A stretch of DNA of 64,000 bases, from the NCBI GenBank assembly GCA_963920765.1, contig OY987242.1:6846789-6910788 (forward strand), read 5' to 3'. Position 1 is the first letter of the stretch. Each line of letters begins with the position of its first letter. Positions 23,805-36,800 of the stretch are shown piece after piece. The position numbers were made by a program, and so were the translations under genes. The DNA is from Ulota crispa (lineage: Eukaryota; Streptophyta; Bryopsida; Orthotrichales; Orthotrichaceae). Under the pieces are notes generated by a model. That model saw only the letters and a list, made by a program, of their open reading frames with translations, made no database searches and had not been told where the DNA came from.

Positions 23805-24732
23805 TCCCTAAACGACTGAGCCTTTTTTCTGCAAAAGTCATTGAAAACTACCACTTATAGGGTAATGAATAGAAAGGTAGAGATTTTGATTTTTTTAAGA
23901 AAATCCAACCATAGGATTCTGTCTTAAACTATGGAAGGTAATTGTGGGAAAAATATCAGCTCATTCTAAGTGTAGAGGAGTAAGATGTTGACATCTAAAA
24001 TGCAAAAATAGTCTATTTTTTGTGCTGCCCAAAATTTTTAGAAGCCATTGACTTCTCCTATATCAAAAAAGTTGCTCTAGGTAAAGTGGAAGTTTAATTT
24101 TTCCATGTAGAAGACCAAGTTAGGTAAGTGTGGAAGAATTTTCAAATGAATTGAAGGTGTAAATCATACTTTGTAAAATTTTGCAATGCTGTAAGGCCAT
24201 GAAATTTACAAATACACTAGGTAAAATTGGAGGATTTATGTAAAATTCATAAATCTAAATTACTTTAATCCAAATGATAAAACCAAGGGATTTTAGTTTA
24301 CTACAACTTGGAAAAAAAAAGTAAAAAAAAAAAGCATCAAATTTTACAAGGGGCAAAAGGAATGGAGGTTTGGGAGTCCCATACCTAACTAAAACTTCTC
24401 ACTCATCAATTGAAATTGAATAATTCAAAGCTTCCCACATATATGTAAATTTGATGAACCAATTTTAGGTTTTAATTTTTTGTATATACCATTTTTGAAG
24501 AAGTTTTTTGGGTTGCCGGGATTTCCCGCCCTCCCCTGTTGTTCAGAAATTCATGCATAACTTCTTCAATGAATGTTTGAATGAAGAAACAATTAGATGC
24601 CCACATAGATCTTTGAATTATCCACCACCCTACAAGATTTCAAAAAAATTATAAAAATTAGTTTAACCCTAGGTACATGCCCAAAGTCCCATTTGTCCCC
24701 GAGGGGACAAGAGGACAACAGTCCTTTAGGGG
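23805..24732. mobile_element. TTAA-type element carrying one arm of the palindrome family
   Basis: TTAA (23801-23804) precedes TCCCTAAACGACTGAG. The right end is the inverse of CCCCTAAAGGACTG, followed by ATAA. From about 24361 to the right end it matches the right arms of the palindromes at 56029-57513 (AAGCTTCCCACAT, TTTTTTGGGTTGCC, GATGCCCACATAGAT, TAGGTACATGCCC, CCCATTTGTCCCC), but the left part does not pair with it. Confidence 0.6.
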
Positions 24733-24976
24733 ATAAATAAGATTGGATAACGTTGAAAATTATTTGTTTCAAGTAAGCATAGCAGATACAACATAAATTT
24801 TTCTTATGGTATTTAAGTCTAAGAGTTGCGATAAAAAGATATGTCTTTATATTTTTGTGTAAAAAATAATATTGATGACAATATTGATATATACACAAGG
24901 CAATGCAAATTTTACAAAAATCACTTGTCATAAACAATTTAGCGCCAAAATATTGAAAACAATATATTATTTTTAA

Positions 24977-25295
24977 GAGAAAATTTGATGGATATCAGCA
25001 AAGCTTGCAATATTTGTATAGATATCCCTAGTTTATCAGAAAGCACAAATATCCTTGGGTCATAATTTTTAGTCATTTGTTTTGTTATGCATGCTACTTC
25101 TTTCATGATTAATGTTGAAACATAGAATGTAACAAAATAGGAACAAAACAACATGAACACAAAAGGAGAAGGAATTGGCATGCACAATAGAACAAATCCT
25201 GAAAATTATGGTGTGAGGATCTTTGTGCAATTTCTAAAAAATCAAGGACATCTATTCAAATATTGCAAACTGCAGGGGTATTCATCAAGATATTT
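24977..25295. mobile_element. MITE family F, copy 2
   Basis: Diverged copy of 11299-11622: TTTGATGGATATC at the left pairs with the right end GGGGTATTCATCAA, and both copies share GCACAAATATCC/ACACAAATACCC, GGCATGCACAATAGAACAAAT-type sequence and TTTGTGCAATT. Confidence 0.7.
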
Positions 25296-25464
25296 TTGAT
25301 TTCTAAATACTCCAAAAATGTAGGAGATTTGCTGTTATAGACATGAATCTCATAACAAATTCCAAAACATTGAAGATTTTGACTTTTTTTCAAACAATCT
25401 ATTGGAATGGTAATTTAATATTGGCAAGCCTTGCTTGAGAAGGACATTCTACAATTTTATCTTG

Positions 25465-25802
25465 GGGAAATTACACATAGGGGCACAAAAGTGAAAAATA
25501 TTACAAATAGGGGCACATTATCAAAATAATTTATAGATTTTTGTAACTTTTTTAGGTTTAGACATTGATTGATTAACTAACTTCCAAAAATTTTTAAATT
25601 TCTCCAAAAGTTGCAATCTCCTCTACTACAATTCTTTATTTAGACTTGATAAAGAGGTGTTTAAGTTTTTTGAAAGTTAACTAACATTTGATGTAATTCA
25701 ACCAATACCCAAACCAAAAAAACTACAAAAATTTATAAATTATGAAATTGTGCCCCTATTTATAATATATTTCATTTTCATGCCCCTATTTGTAATTTCC
25801 CC
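25465..25802. mobile_element. MITE with GGGGAAATTACA ends
   Basis: The left end GGGGAAATTACACATAGGGG and the right end CCCCTATTTGTAATTTCCCC are inverted copies. Pairing continues through GGGCACAAAAGTGAAA and its inverse. Flanks TTTTATCTT and ATTTATTTT agree at 7 of 9 positions, which would suit a Mutator-type 9-bp duplication. No coding capacity; 338 bp. Confidence 0.7.
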
Positions 25803-25810
25803 ATTTATTT

Positions 25811-27315
25811 TTACATCAACAAAATAAACTGAATTCGAACCATAGAAGAAGGCGGCATCGAGCCGTGGATCTGGTCCACAAAATCCGACGGTCGCGATCG
25901 TCCCTCACATCTTTGCAGTGGTTCCGAAGACGCGCTTGTTGTTTCGGCGGTCTCCTTTTTTACTACTCCGACGATTCCCGCTCTCCAATCCACGACGTTT
26001 TTCTTGTTTCGCGGAGCTGCGTAATTCGATCGGGAATATTTGCGCAGCTCGCTGCACAGATTTTGCAGCATTTTAGAGTGTTTTGAGGTGTTTTCGGGGC
26101 CAATGCGAGAAGCAGGGGATCCATGTCAGAGGTTTTCAGAGGAAGTATACTGTAGCTCGGTAGTTGTGGATCTTTGAAAGGAGCCTTTTTTCAGCGTTGC
26201 GGTGTTCTTTTTTCAGTTCACACGGAGCGCGAATGGGAGTTCTTTCAATGCGAACCCGAAGGTGGTTGCTGATCTAGGTCAATTCCATTACGGCATTTCG
26301 AAGTCGAGAAGGCGATTAGGTTGCTGCATTGGAAGAGTAGTTTGGATTTGCAAGACTCATTGGGATCTTTGGTAGTCGAAGCTGCGGGTTTGGCATTTTG
26401 TCAGGATTGAGCTGTGTGGAGTTACTTTTGTCGCGGTTTTGCAAGCAATAGAATGCTGCGACGTGGTAGGACGGATTGAGATCTGATTGGTATTCAAGCT
26501 CGCATTGGCCATGGTTGTGGAGAATAGGTGCTGCTTATTTGCCCCTAGTTTTGCCTTCCTTGGATTGGAGTATGTATCGATCCGAGTTTTGGTGTTTAGG
26601 GTTTCAGGTCGACGGGAGGTTTGCGAATGACGAATAAAAGGTACGCGGCATTTGAATCCCCTGTTTCGCCCTGATACGCGCATGTAGTCGATGTGAAAAA
26701 ATGAAAAGGAAACCTTTGTGATCATTCATTCAAGACGTCAGTAGAAAATCTTACTAGTCTTGGAGGGCACTATCTAGACACCAAACTACTAGAAACTCTG
26801 AAGGATGTTGATGCCGTAAACTAACGCCATTTCTTTACTTAAAACAAGTGAACGTTTTTCTTGTTTTTACTTGGATCTTTTACTTAAGCGAGGAAGAAGT
26901 CATATTTGGTCTCCAATGCTAGCCGCATCAGGTGCATATTACAGCTGTGTGTCATGCACCCTGGGAAGTGCTGCAAGGTTGGAATCAGAAGTGGAGTTAC
27001 CCTAAATGTTTTTGTATATGATCCTTCAGACGTGGAAGTACTACATTTCTTAAGGATGTGTCTTGACAATCTTGGCAGGAGCCCATGATAGCGCACTAGC
27101 TTTGTCAAGGGAAATCTCGGCTTCAGACAAGGATTGTTTCTTCGAAGCATGTTCGTGGCTCATATTGGAATACGTCATGTCTAGACGGTGTTGTCTGGCC
27201 ACTGTTGAAAAGACGCTGGAAGTGATGAAAATAGCAGATCATGGTATCTCTCAAGTGGCAGAAGATTGAGATGGAGCAGGGGCATCCACTTGTTGAAAAA
27301 TAGTACGTAGCGAGG
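25811..27315 (+). promoter_or_regulatory. Probable promoter and 5' leader of the DENN gene
   Basis: Base composition becomes balanced here after the AT-rich repeats. TTTAGGGTTT (26595-26604, a telo-box on the minus strand) lies within it. Several short upstream open frames exist and none has a recognisable domain. Leader introns are likely but not placed. Confidence 0.4.
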
Positions 27316-30300
27316 ATGCATCGGAGTCTTACCTTGGCGGTTCCTCGCCATGATCCCGTTGGAAAGCCCGATGTTTCTGCCCTTCAGCGATGGATGGTGG
27401 CAATTTGTGCCATTCGTTTTGATCTTCAACAGGGACAGGTAACTTACCTCCCCACGAACTCGTGAGTCCTTTGAAGGAATTCACTTGTGTTCATATCTCA
27501 ACAGTCTGAAGCGGACGATCGTGTTCAATGTTAGGTTATCACATACAAACGTCCTGAAAAAGTTTTATGAACGAGATAAGGAAAGTTTAGGAGCTCTATT
27601 ATACTAGGTTTTGACATGCTCTTCATGACTGGCGTCGTCGAAAGGCTTTGCAACTTCATACAGTTGCCGTGAGGTCCCCCAAAATGTATTCTGATTGTAA
27701 TTTACATGAGGTTTTCATGCTAGTAATTCTTATCAGCTTGTTTGCAAATTGGCAGCTGGTTGAGGAGTGCTATCCAGCAAATGCTCTCTCCCCGGAGGAA
27801 GAGCTTGATGTTGCCTTCAGTTCATTTCCAGATTCAATGTCTCAAGGAAGCACGCATGCTAGCGTGCATGACTGCGCATTCTTCTTCCGCATACGCAGGC
27901 GTGGGTCAGTTCCTACTGATAATCCTGCTCCACCTCGGAGAACCCTTTCCCATCCCGTGGACCAGTATGTTGATGCCGGGGCTACAGATAACACAGGTAA
28001 ACATTCAATGATTAGCGTAAACCCTCAATTTTGTATCATCTCATGTAATAGCCTCTGCTTTTGAACTGTACCGATGTTTCAGCTCAAGCCTTTTGAAATG
28101 TGAACCATTTATGGATCAGAGGAGTACAGCTTTGCAAGTTTTTGGATACTCATTACTGACTGTTTTTCTTGCTACCTAAAGCTCTTGTCGTTGGTGTATT
28201 ATTTGAACGAATAGTTGCATTATTGATGTCACCATTCTTCAACCTTTTGACAGCACGCCAACTAAATTTTGAAGAACCTGAAATACCGGAAAGATCAGGT
28301 AACGAGGGTTCAGAGAAAATTTCAAATGATAAAGCACTTGGCACTGGGGGTGGGTGGAGTAGTTTGCCTCTGCCTAGCATTCTCGCAAATGTGATTTCTC
28401 CAAAGCCCGCAACCAGGGAGACCAGCAATTCTAGCCCTACCCCTAGTGATTCCCTGGGCAGTGGCCCCATTCCTGACGTTGTAAACACGGACGTGCCTGC
28501 TTATTTACTGAACACATTGAATGGAAGTTCTCGCGGTGGACCTGGCAGTGGAGGTCCGCGGTACCTGTATGGTTTTGTATTCAACAGGTATTGCTGTTAG
28601 CATCAAACGTAACCTCCTTTTTTTTCACTACTTGTAATTCTTCCAGTTCTGACCCCGGGTGTGTGTCATTCCTTTCATGGTTGTACATCCCTCGTTATTG
28701 TCAAGGATACTGCCTCTCAGCTCACAACGTATGTTTGTCCACAGGCAAAGACAGGATGAGAGACTCAGGCGTGGAGGTGAACAAAAATCTGTGGTCATCC
28801 TCTCTGAGCGTCCTTATTCGTGTGTGTTCAAGCCCTTGGTACAAATTGCAGGGCCTTTGTATTTTGATATTGGTGCACGAGCTTTAGAACAGGTGGCATC
28901 TCATGTGTCCCATTGGGCACCTCCACTTCACGGGCAGTTAATGGAATTGCTAGTCGGTAGCATCAGCATCCGCGCCCATCTCCCACCAGCTCATACTCTT
29001 CCCCCTGGCTGTGGCACTCCCATGGATGATTTCACCTCAGCAATGGCGCCAGTGCCTCCCTTAAACAGATCCATTCCTCAGGGTGTCTTTCACGACGTGG
29101 ATCTATTTAGTTCGTTTCGAGGAGTCCTCATGAATCTGTGGGTTCTTTGGGAGCTTCTCTTAGTTGGTGAACCTCTGATGGTGATAGCTCCCACTCCCTC
29201 ACAGGTCTGCGAGGCAGTGGCTGCCTTAGTTAGCTTGGTTGCACCACTTCCATGCAGCGTAGACTTCCGACCTTACTTTACAATCCATGACCCAGACTTT
29301 AGCGGACTAAATGCTGTGAAAGAAGGAGAGAAGAGTCCCCAAATGGTTCTGGGAGTAACCAATCTTTTCTTCCTCAAGGCCCTGAAGAACCTTCCCCATG
29401 TGATTTCTGTAGGAACCCCGAACACTACTCCTAGTCGATTGAAGTTAACTCCATTGAACAAGCGTACTACACAATCTGGGAATGGCCGGTTATCACTGCA
29501 ACTGCAGCTGTCTCCATTGACCAGGTTTTCTCCAGCAAATCTGCTCAAAGTTGCTAGAGTGCGGAAAGACGGACCGCTGTCTCTGATGTCAGAGCATCGG
29601 GAATGCTTGTGGACAAGCTATGTGGCAGCAACAAAACCGGACACCTCAGTTCTCAACCGATTAGTCGATGCTGGAGTTTCCCCCCGGACTGAGGAATCCA
29701 TGTCTATGGTGAACAATGAGGTTTTGAGGCGCCACTTTCTAGAATTGACCACCAATTTCCTGGCTCCATTTGGACCCTACCTCCGTGCAACTACCCCACA
29801 AGAGGGAGCATCTCCCTTCCGGGACCCGCCTCCTCTACCTCCTTTTAATGCACATGATTTTCTTGAAGGCCTGGCTGCTCGCGGAGCCGGCAAGTTTCTT
29901 GCGAAGAGATTGCGTACCAACTGGCTTGACCTCTACAGGTATCAGATCTTGATATTTTTATGCCATGTAAACTTTTGATGCAGCTTGCATCTAATGCATC
30001 CTGCAGTCTTAACGAGTACCTGCCAATGGATTAATCGGACTCCCGACGCCTTTCTAGATGTTCCAAACTTAGTTATGCTGATGAAGCTCGATGATGGATT
30101 TACTTTGCTTGTTCCGTTATGAGCATGAAATTGGTGCATTGCAGGCGTTTTCTAGAGGGATCAAATTTCATGCCATGGTTCCAGCGTCGACGAGCTGTGG
30201 CTGAACAAGAGCAGCACCGGATTTGGAGGCAAGCTCGTAGTAAGGCTAACGTGGAGACCTTCTTGACTTCAATGACGGAAGTGGAAGTATTGGATTCCTT

Positions 30301-30906
30301 TTCTGCTGTTGAGCGCCACTTAATAATCGAATTGCAGGTACAATTTATGAACTCTCTGTTAGCATTTGCTGTTGGAACCGACGCATTCAAAATGCATGAT
30401 CATAGAGTAAATAGAACGTCAGTTATCAGTTCACTACCCAACAGTTCAGTACTACGATGTACTTGCTTCCGTGGATCTTTCACAGGGATGTAATAGTTGC
30501 TGTCATTCTAGGTAGGTGAATAAACATGATCATAACCCTGTGCACCCTCGTTCGAGACTCTGATCTGCATAAGTTGTTGCACTGTATTTTATTCCAGGTG
30601 TTGCAGCGGGCAGGTCTTGCCAACACGGAAACTCAAATAACCAAGAAACTAAGAAGCGATTTGCGCACAATCTTCAACTCACTGCCAAATGACGTGCAGC
30701 AGATGCTACTAACCAACCCTCAACGAGCAGGTCATCTGCAGGAGGCTGCACCACGAGAAATCCCCAAAGGCCCTGCGAAATCACCTTCTAGGTTTGGATT
30801 GTTTTGGCCAACATTTGAGTCCTCGCAATCAGACGTGAAGGCCCCTGCAGGATCAAGCAGCCAACTGGAACTGCTACAAGACCCCTTGGATTTGAACAGA
30901 ACTTGA
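27316..30906 (+). CDS. DENN (AEX-3) domain protein, DENND6-like
   Basis: Six coding exons: 27316..27438, 27756..27996, 28254..28587, 28745..29938, 30145..30337, 30598..30906, with phases 0, 1, 2, 2, 0; 797 residues. It resembles plant DENND6-type proteins (Arabidopsis At1g73930 from memory), which by family act as Rab guanine-nucleotide exchange factors in endomembrane traffic. Visible blocks: LQRWMVAICAIRFDLQQGQ at the start of the longin/uDENN part, EECYP and FSSFPDSMSQ in exon 2, LYGFVFNR, GEQKSVVILSERPYS, WELLLVGEPLMVIAPTPSQ and VDFRPYFTIHDPDF in the cDENN core (exon 4), then FLAPFGPYLR and GAGKFLAKR. Exon 5 encodes FMPWFQRRRAVAEQEQHR. Exon 3 encodes a Ser/Gly/Pro-rich linker. The ATG at 27316 is chosen because it opens the exon containing the conserved LQRW block. 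Confidence 0.92.
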
Positions 30907-33887
30907 TGGCTATTATCTGCCTTTGTGTAACAGATCTAGTAATGCCATGTCCTTGGAACATGGAGTTGGCTTCTTGTACAAAATTGCTCCAGTTTTGAAT
31001 GTGTCCAACTTTCATACCACATTCTAATTGTTAGACCATGTGCGGTTCCACCACAGGACTTCATATAAGTTATTGCGGCTTGCACTCGCTACTTCAACTA
31101 CACTTCTGCTTTCAGGTTATTTCCTTCAAACCGCGATTTGTGTTTACAAGTGTTATAATCATCCTCTTAATTCATCTATAAGTTTCAGTCGATGTACTCC
31201 AGTTGACCGTTGTGAAGAACACAATCAACCGTCGTTCCGAAAGATTTGAGCATACCGTAACTGATGCAACAGCAACAACAAAACAAGGCCTTGACGATGA
31301 ACATAGATTTTCCAGGTTTTTCCGAGTGCCTTGGCGATTGAACGGTTTCACGAAATAACAGCGAATGATAATAGGTTGTGGCTTCTAGATGCATGGCTTC
31401 GAGCTGCTCCGTTTGCTGAAAATTTCTCAAATACGGGAAGTGGGAAGAGAGCAATGGTTGACGTACATATAGATCCGAACTGATGAACGGTTTGGGCGGC
31501 AATCACTTCTTTGTTTAGAAGTAGATTCCTTGAATATTTACACTCAATTGTTTGGTCTGTTCCAAATTGGCGGTTTTGAGTGTTAACAAACTTGTGTCTC
31601 CAACCTCTTGCCCTTGAATGGTGGAAGTGATCTTTTGTAAAAAAACAGATGAAAATTTGAGCAAACTAGTTGTCCCTCAATTTTCCAAAAGTACAGTTCA
31701 TTTCTTCAAATGTTCCAAACTAGTTTTTTTGGCTTGCGTGGCCTTAGCAATAGTCGCCTTCTCCGTTAGGAAAAAATTGTGCCCTCCAAGAGCCCCTGAC
31801 AAAGTCTCTAAAGGAATCTTAAAATATGTACTTACTACAACAAACAAATCACTAATCCCCTATTTCTGTTCACTCTTTGAATTCAATGCAATCATGAAAA
31901 TTATATTATTATATTATCCCAATTGGACAAACACTATGGGCACAAATGTACAATAGGATTATAAGACCATAAATTCTGTTTTACTTTGTTTGAATAGATG
32001 AATAGATGAGTGAAGTACTTGGATATTGAGTAGTGAGTACATTTACATGTTTTATGGGTACAATGCCTTTTTTATTGTTTTGGTTGTGCATGTGGCTTAG
32101 GTCCTTCATACAAGATAGCAATAGGTATGAGTGCCCTTTTCTTGTACTCACATTAGCCAATTAATATATAGCTTGGTTTGTCAAAGCTTAGGGGGCTCTT
32201 GGAGGGCTCAAATTTTTCCGAATATATTGCAAAGTGTTTGGACTTTAGCCCATGGAAATTCTTTTATGCAAATGCCCCCACAATCTTACCTTATGTTAGC
32301 ACAAGCTACCATAACAAATTTCATATTCGTTAATTTGGGAAAAACAAAAGTATCATTTTGTACTCCACCTCAATCCAAAATAGTCACCTCAAACCAGATT
32401 CAAAAGTATCAGGTTTAGTCTGAGCCATTAAGAATTTTTCCCTCACAAATTCCTCCCCTCAGGTGAGAACACATCTACCAAAAGGGCCTGCTTTGGGGTG
32501 ATCACCCCAATTTCCCCCAAATTTTTTCAAATTTTCAGAAGTCCCAGAAAGACCCTTTTGACCCAAATTAATGAATATGGCAATAACACTAAAAAAATTG
32601 GATGAAAATATGATGGAATTGCCAACTATTCCTTCCAAACAAACACCAAGTTTGCCAAAATTTACATGAAAGTTACTAAATAATACTAGTAAGGTAAGAG
32701 TACCCAACATCAACAGTGTACCTAATGGCGTTACTCTTTACATAAGGTGATCATTCTAAAACTTAAATCATGATAGATCATTCATAGCTTATTGTTGTTG
32801 ATTAAAATAATTAACTACCTAATATGGTGTACCTAAACTTAAGTTCTATAAAGACTACCCTATATATAAAGAGACGCCATCAAATACACGGTTGGTATTG
32901 GGTGCTCCTACCTTATATTTTGTGGATGAACGTGCACTCAATGATGATTCTATCCTATTCATATTTTTTCCTTACCTGCTTTGCATTCTTGGATGCATGT
33001 CGAGCGACCAACGAAAAAACAGAAAAAACCGCCTGGAGTTCAGCCGTTTCGCACGCACCCCACAGCTGGTCACTCACTGCTTTTCAAATTCAACCCCGCG
33101 TCCGGATTCCGGAAACAACGGAACCATGCCAACGGCTTTTATGTTCCCCAACCAGAGCTCACAATCACGAGAAGCTGCAATATTTCTCTGCTTGCAAGTG
33201 TTTTGCGAATCCCGTCGTCGACATCGATCAAGCCTGCTAAACTCTGATGCCACTTCATTTCATGTCCTTCAAATCTTCAATACCCAGACGCCGCAGTTTC
33301 TTGCATTCCCCTGAACTAGGCAATGTACAGAATAAATATAGCCGTCTACCAGCAAAGATTCGTGCCTTTTCTAGGAAATGCATTCATTTATAGAACCGAA
33401 TCGTTTTCGGATCATCTCGACACAATTCGAAGCAAGCTACCGATAGTCTCGGATAGAGATCTAATCCCCACGATCTCACCCACGTTTTTAGCGAAACTTG
33501 CACGCTTCAGCGGCGCTCTGAGAAGCTTGGCATGTGCCTGTCTCGAGTTCATTCAAAAATACATGTTGTCACTTTTTTCCCGAGCGGCGAGAATGTGACT
33601 GTTCTTTTGCGTTCCTTACTTGCACGTTGACAGTCAAGATTTTATGTGTCGAGCCTTTTTGAATGTGAGTTGGGAAGTAGCTAGCTGAAGGGAACATTAG
33701 TAGACACTTTAAACCTCTTGATCTGCGCCATTTGCATGTGCATTCTGAGATCTAAGCACTAGCTCAGTTCGTTACTAAACAACTCTGCCTGCAGAGTGAG
33801 AAGGATGGAACCACTTAATACATAGCATGTGAGATGTAGAGAAGGTCGTGGAAACGGAGGTTTAAGCTTAGAGAGGTGCCAGCAAGC
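30907..33887. other. Spacer between DENN and cytochrome b561 genes, no firm gene
   Basis: It begins with the DENN 3' UTR and holds dispersed repeat G copy 2 (31785-32130). From about 33.0 to 33.6 kb the composition is more balanced and open frames of 90-140 codons occur, but they overlap in several frames and show no recognised motif. Promoter sequence of the next gene is expected near 33.7-33.88 kb. Confidence 0.5.
31785..32130 (+). repeat. Dispersed repeat G, copy 2
   Basis: Collinear with 21300-21650; see that entry for shared blocks. The extent is approximate because the edges fade. Confidence 0.75.
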
Positions 33888-36800
33888 ATGTGGTCGACGT
33901 GGATATGGATTCTTGTAACAGCGGTAGTCTTGCAGTGCATCTTCAACACACGCGGAGCCTTGGGTGCCTTCGAGTGCGGCAAAGGGGTCACGACGAAGAG
34001 CTACGAAGAGTGCAAGCTCCTGCCTGCTCTGGACGCCTCCCTCGCTTGGACTCTCGACACGTCAACCAACTTCATCGACTTCGCTTTCACAGGTTCCACA
34101 GATTCCTCCTTCACAGCCAAGTATATATTACTGTTTATTAGTCCTTCATAGTTGCCATCTGTAGTACTAACAATATATAACCATATTAGGTAAATCGGGA
34201 AAACGGAGGGACCATTTTGTACTCCACCTTAATCCCACATCATTAAATGTAGGCATAGCTTGCGGGGCATCGCTATTGCTCAAAAGTTATAATTATTAAA
34301 GTTCTTGGAGGCAATCACTGAGAGTCTGAGACTTCACTATTGTACAAAAAATGCATGCTCATTTTCGCGTGATATGCTAATATATACATAATGGCAAATA
34401 CAGTGAAAATCCCAGAATGTACTGTTTTCCTCAACTTAATCTAATATGGTGTTTACTGCCCTTTCAGTAGTCTTCGACCTGTGGTGTTGTTACTGCGGAT
34501 CAAAGAGTGCTCACTTTGGTTTTGCCAAGAGGTTCACAGACACGGCACATTGCTCTTTGAAACAACATACTAGATCTCCTTTTAATGAACTTCTCTGAAT
34601 TATCACTAGAATCTCTCCACTTTTTACCGTTTTTATCGGGAGCGTTTCATTAACAATGGACCTGTTTAGGAGTTGTTAGTAAATGTTTGTAAACTTTATT
34701 TGAAAGGGATGTTTTGAGGGGAGTTTGGTGATGGTTTGGTGTGGATTTACTAAAGAGGTGGGAGGACTTTTGATTCCCAAGCAGAAGATTTGGTGAGCAC
34801 TTCCGGCTGGGTAGCATGGGGAATTAATCCAGATGGCGCTCAAATGGTGGGCACGCAAGCACTGGGGGCGTTTCGGAATGGCACGGGGATTTCAGTGAGG
34901 ACGTACGACGTAACCGGTGCGGTGAAGAGCTTGCAACGGAGCCTGGTTCCGGGCCCTGTAACCGTGGCCTACTCCAACTACTCCGCTACTGTGACTGACG
35001 CTGGTACCGTGACCATCACCGGCACGGTGAAACTGAAACCCGGGCAGTCCACTTCCCTGAATCTGGTTTGGAACCGCGGCCCTGCCATGGTGGCCGTCAC
35101 GTCCGCTCTCGGCAGCCACCCTTTTGATAACGACAACATTGCAAGCACTGCCGTGGTGGAGATGTCCACTGGCCAGCAAACTGGTGGCGGTGAAGTCCCC
35201 AACAATAAGCTGAAAGATGTGAGTTTTTCTAACCCTTAACCTCTAAGCGTCACAGCGGATGTTTTCCAAATCAGGATTTCAGAAACAACCCAGTAATTAA
35301 ACTTTATTATTATCTGTACATCTATATGGTATATTTTCACAAATGCTACAAATTTGTACTTATTGAGAAGTTGTTAACAAATTTCTACGGTGAGTTTTTT
35401 AGTTATGGTTTACACTCCAAGTTATTTTTAGAACACTTTCCCAAACTTGTCTAGATCCCTATTTTATTTGTGACACTTAAGGGCTAACCCTTGATGTTTG
35501 AGCGTGCTACTACCACTAGTACAATACGAGGTGTTTTTTGTGTATTTGAAGTAGATTCACACCTTTACTACATTTGAGATCAACAAAGAAGATGGAGAAT
35601 AGATAAAAGCAATTTTAATGAGCTACTTGGGATCCCGAATTAAAATTTCTTATTGGTAGCAAATGCCAATTATATGGCAACATATATACTATGCCCTATG
35701 GTCATTTATGGGTTAAACGCTAGTGGGGACGTTTTTTGTATAGCAAAAAAATCCTATGTAGGATGGAAACAAGTTATTTTCCATCTAATTTTTTCAAAAC
35801 TGATCATACATACATGGTCCATCATGGAAGGCAAAAAAAAAACCTCATCAAACACACTCATATTTTTAAGTAACTCAAATTGTGAGAAGATTCAAAAATA
35901 TTATGTTAAGTCTCATATTACCCATCTTACGATTTTCATGAAGACACCATACACTATCGTAAGTATGTCACTTATTGTGCGCAACCACTTACCATGCACA
36001 AGTTCATATTATGCATAGCCGCTTACTACACACTTTTAATGTTGGCCGTCAAAACAACTCACATGCAATCTCAAGAGTTTCATGCTTCTCAAACTCAATT
36101 GCATCAATGACCTAAAACGTTACAATCAAATGGTGACAAGTCACATGGCAAAACCTCGTTAATTTCCTATACTTACAAAGAAGAAGACAACATTTGTAGC
36201 TCCTATAGTGAAACCTATCATACACGGTTAGTGGATGGCACATTGGTCACACATTAGTGTATGTACTTGTGAACTTGATTGTAGAAAGGTTACAACTTTT
36301 CAAATAAAATTGTCATTCCATTTTATCACAATACTTTCATCTCATTTACCAAGTACAATATAAATGAAAATTAGTATAAAAATGGTACCCACCTTGTAAA
36401 AAGCCGTTCGAAACCCAAATATGCACAATGAGTAACATGTATATGAGTTTTTAGAAACAATATTATAATGGGTGGGCAATTGCCACAGCCTCTGTAGAGC
36501 GGAGAGCAGACTGAGCACTGTAGAGTTATTGTACGGGGCAGTCACGATGACCAGTCAGGCGTTTAGCTGCTAAATACAGAATTCCCGAGTGTCCGTGCTG
36601 AACCCATGTGAGTAGTTTGACCTAGTTTGACCATAATTGCTTTCCAACCTGTTGAAATGGGATCTTTTTTGAACTCCTGGATTGGTGAAATCACTACTCA
36701 GTTTATGAGACTTGGCTGGTTCTGTGGTTGCGTTTGAGTGTTGGATGTCTCCTAAGTATGGCATTGATAACCTGAAGGTAGAGCCTCATTATCAGAACTA

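Noticed and set aside
32824-33598. Overlapping open frames upstream of the cytochrome b561 gene
   Set aside because: Three frames are open over the same DNA and none shows a known motif or splice-consistent extension.
34093-34120. Alternative donor extending cytochrome b561 exon 1 to 34120
   Set aside because: It ends in phase 2, but every usable acceptor before exon 2 requires phase 1; the 34092 donor fits.
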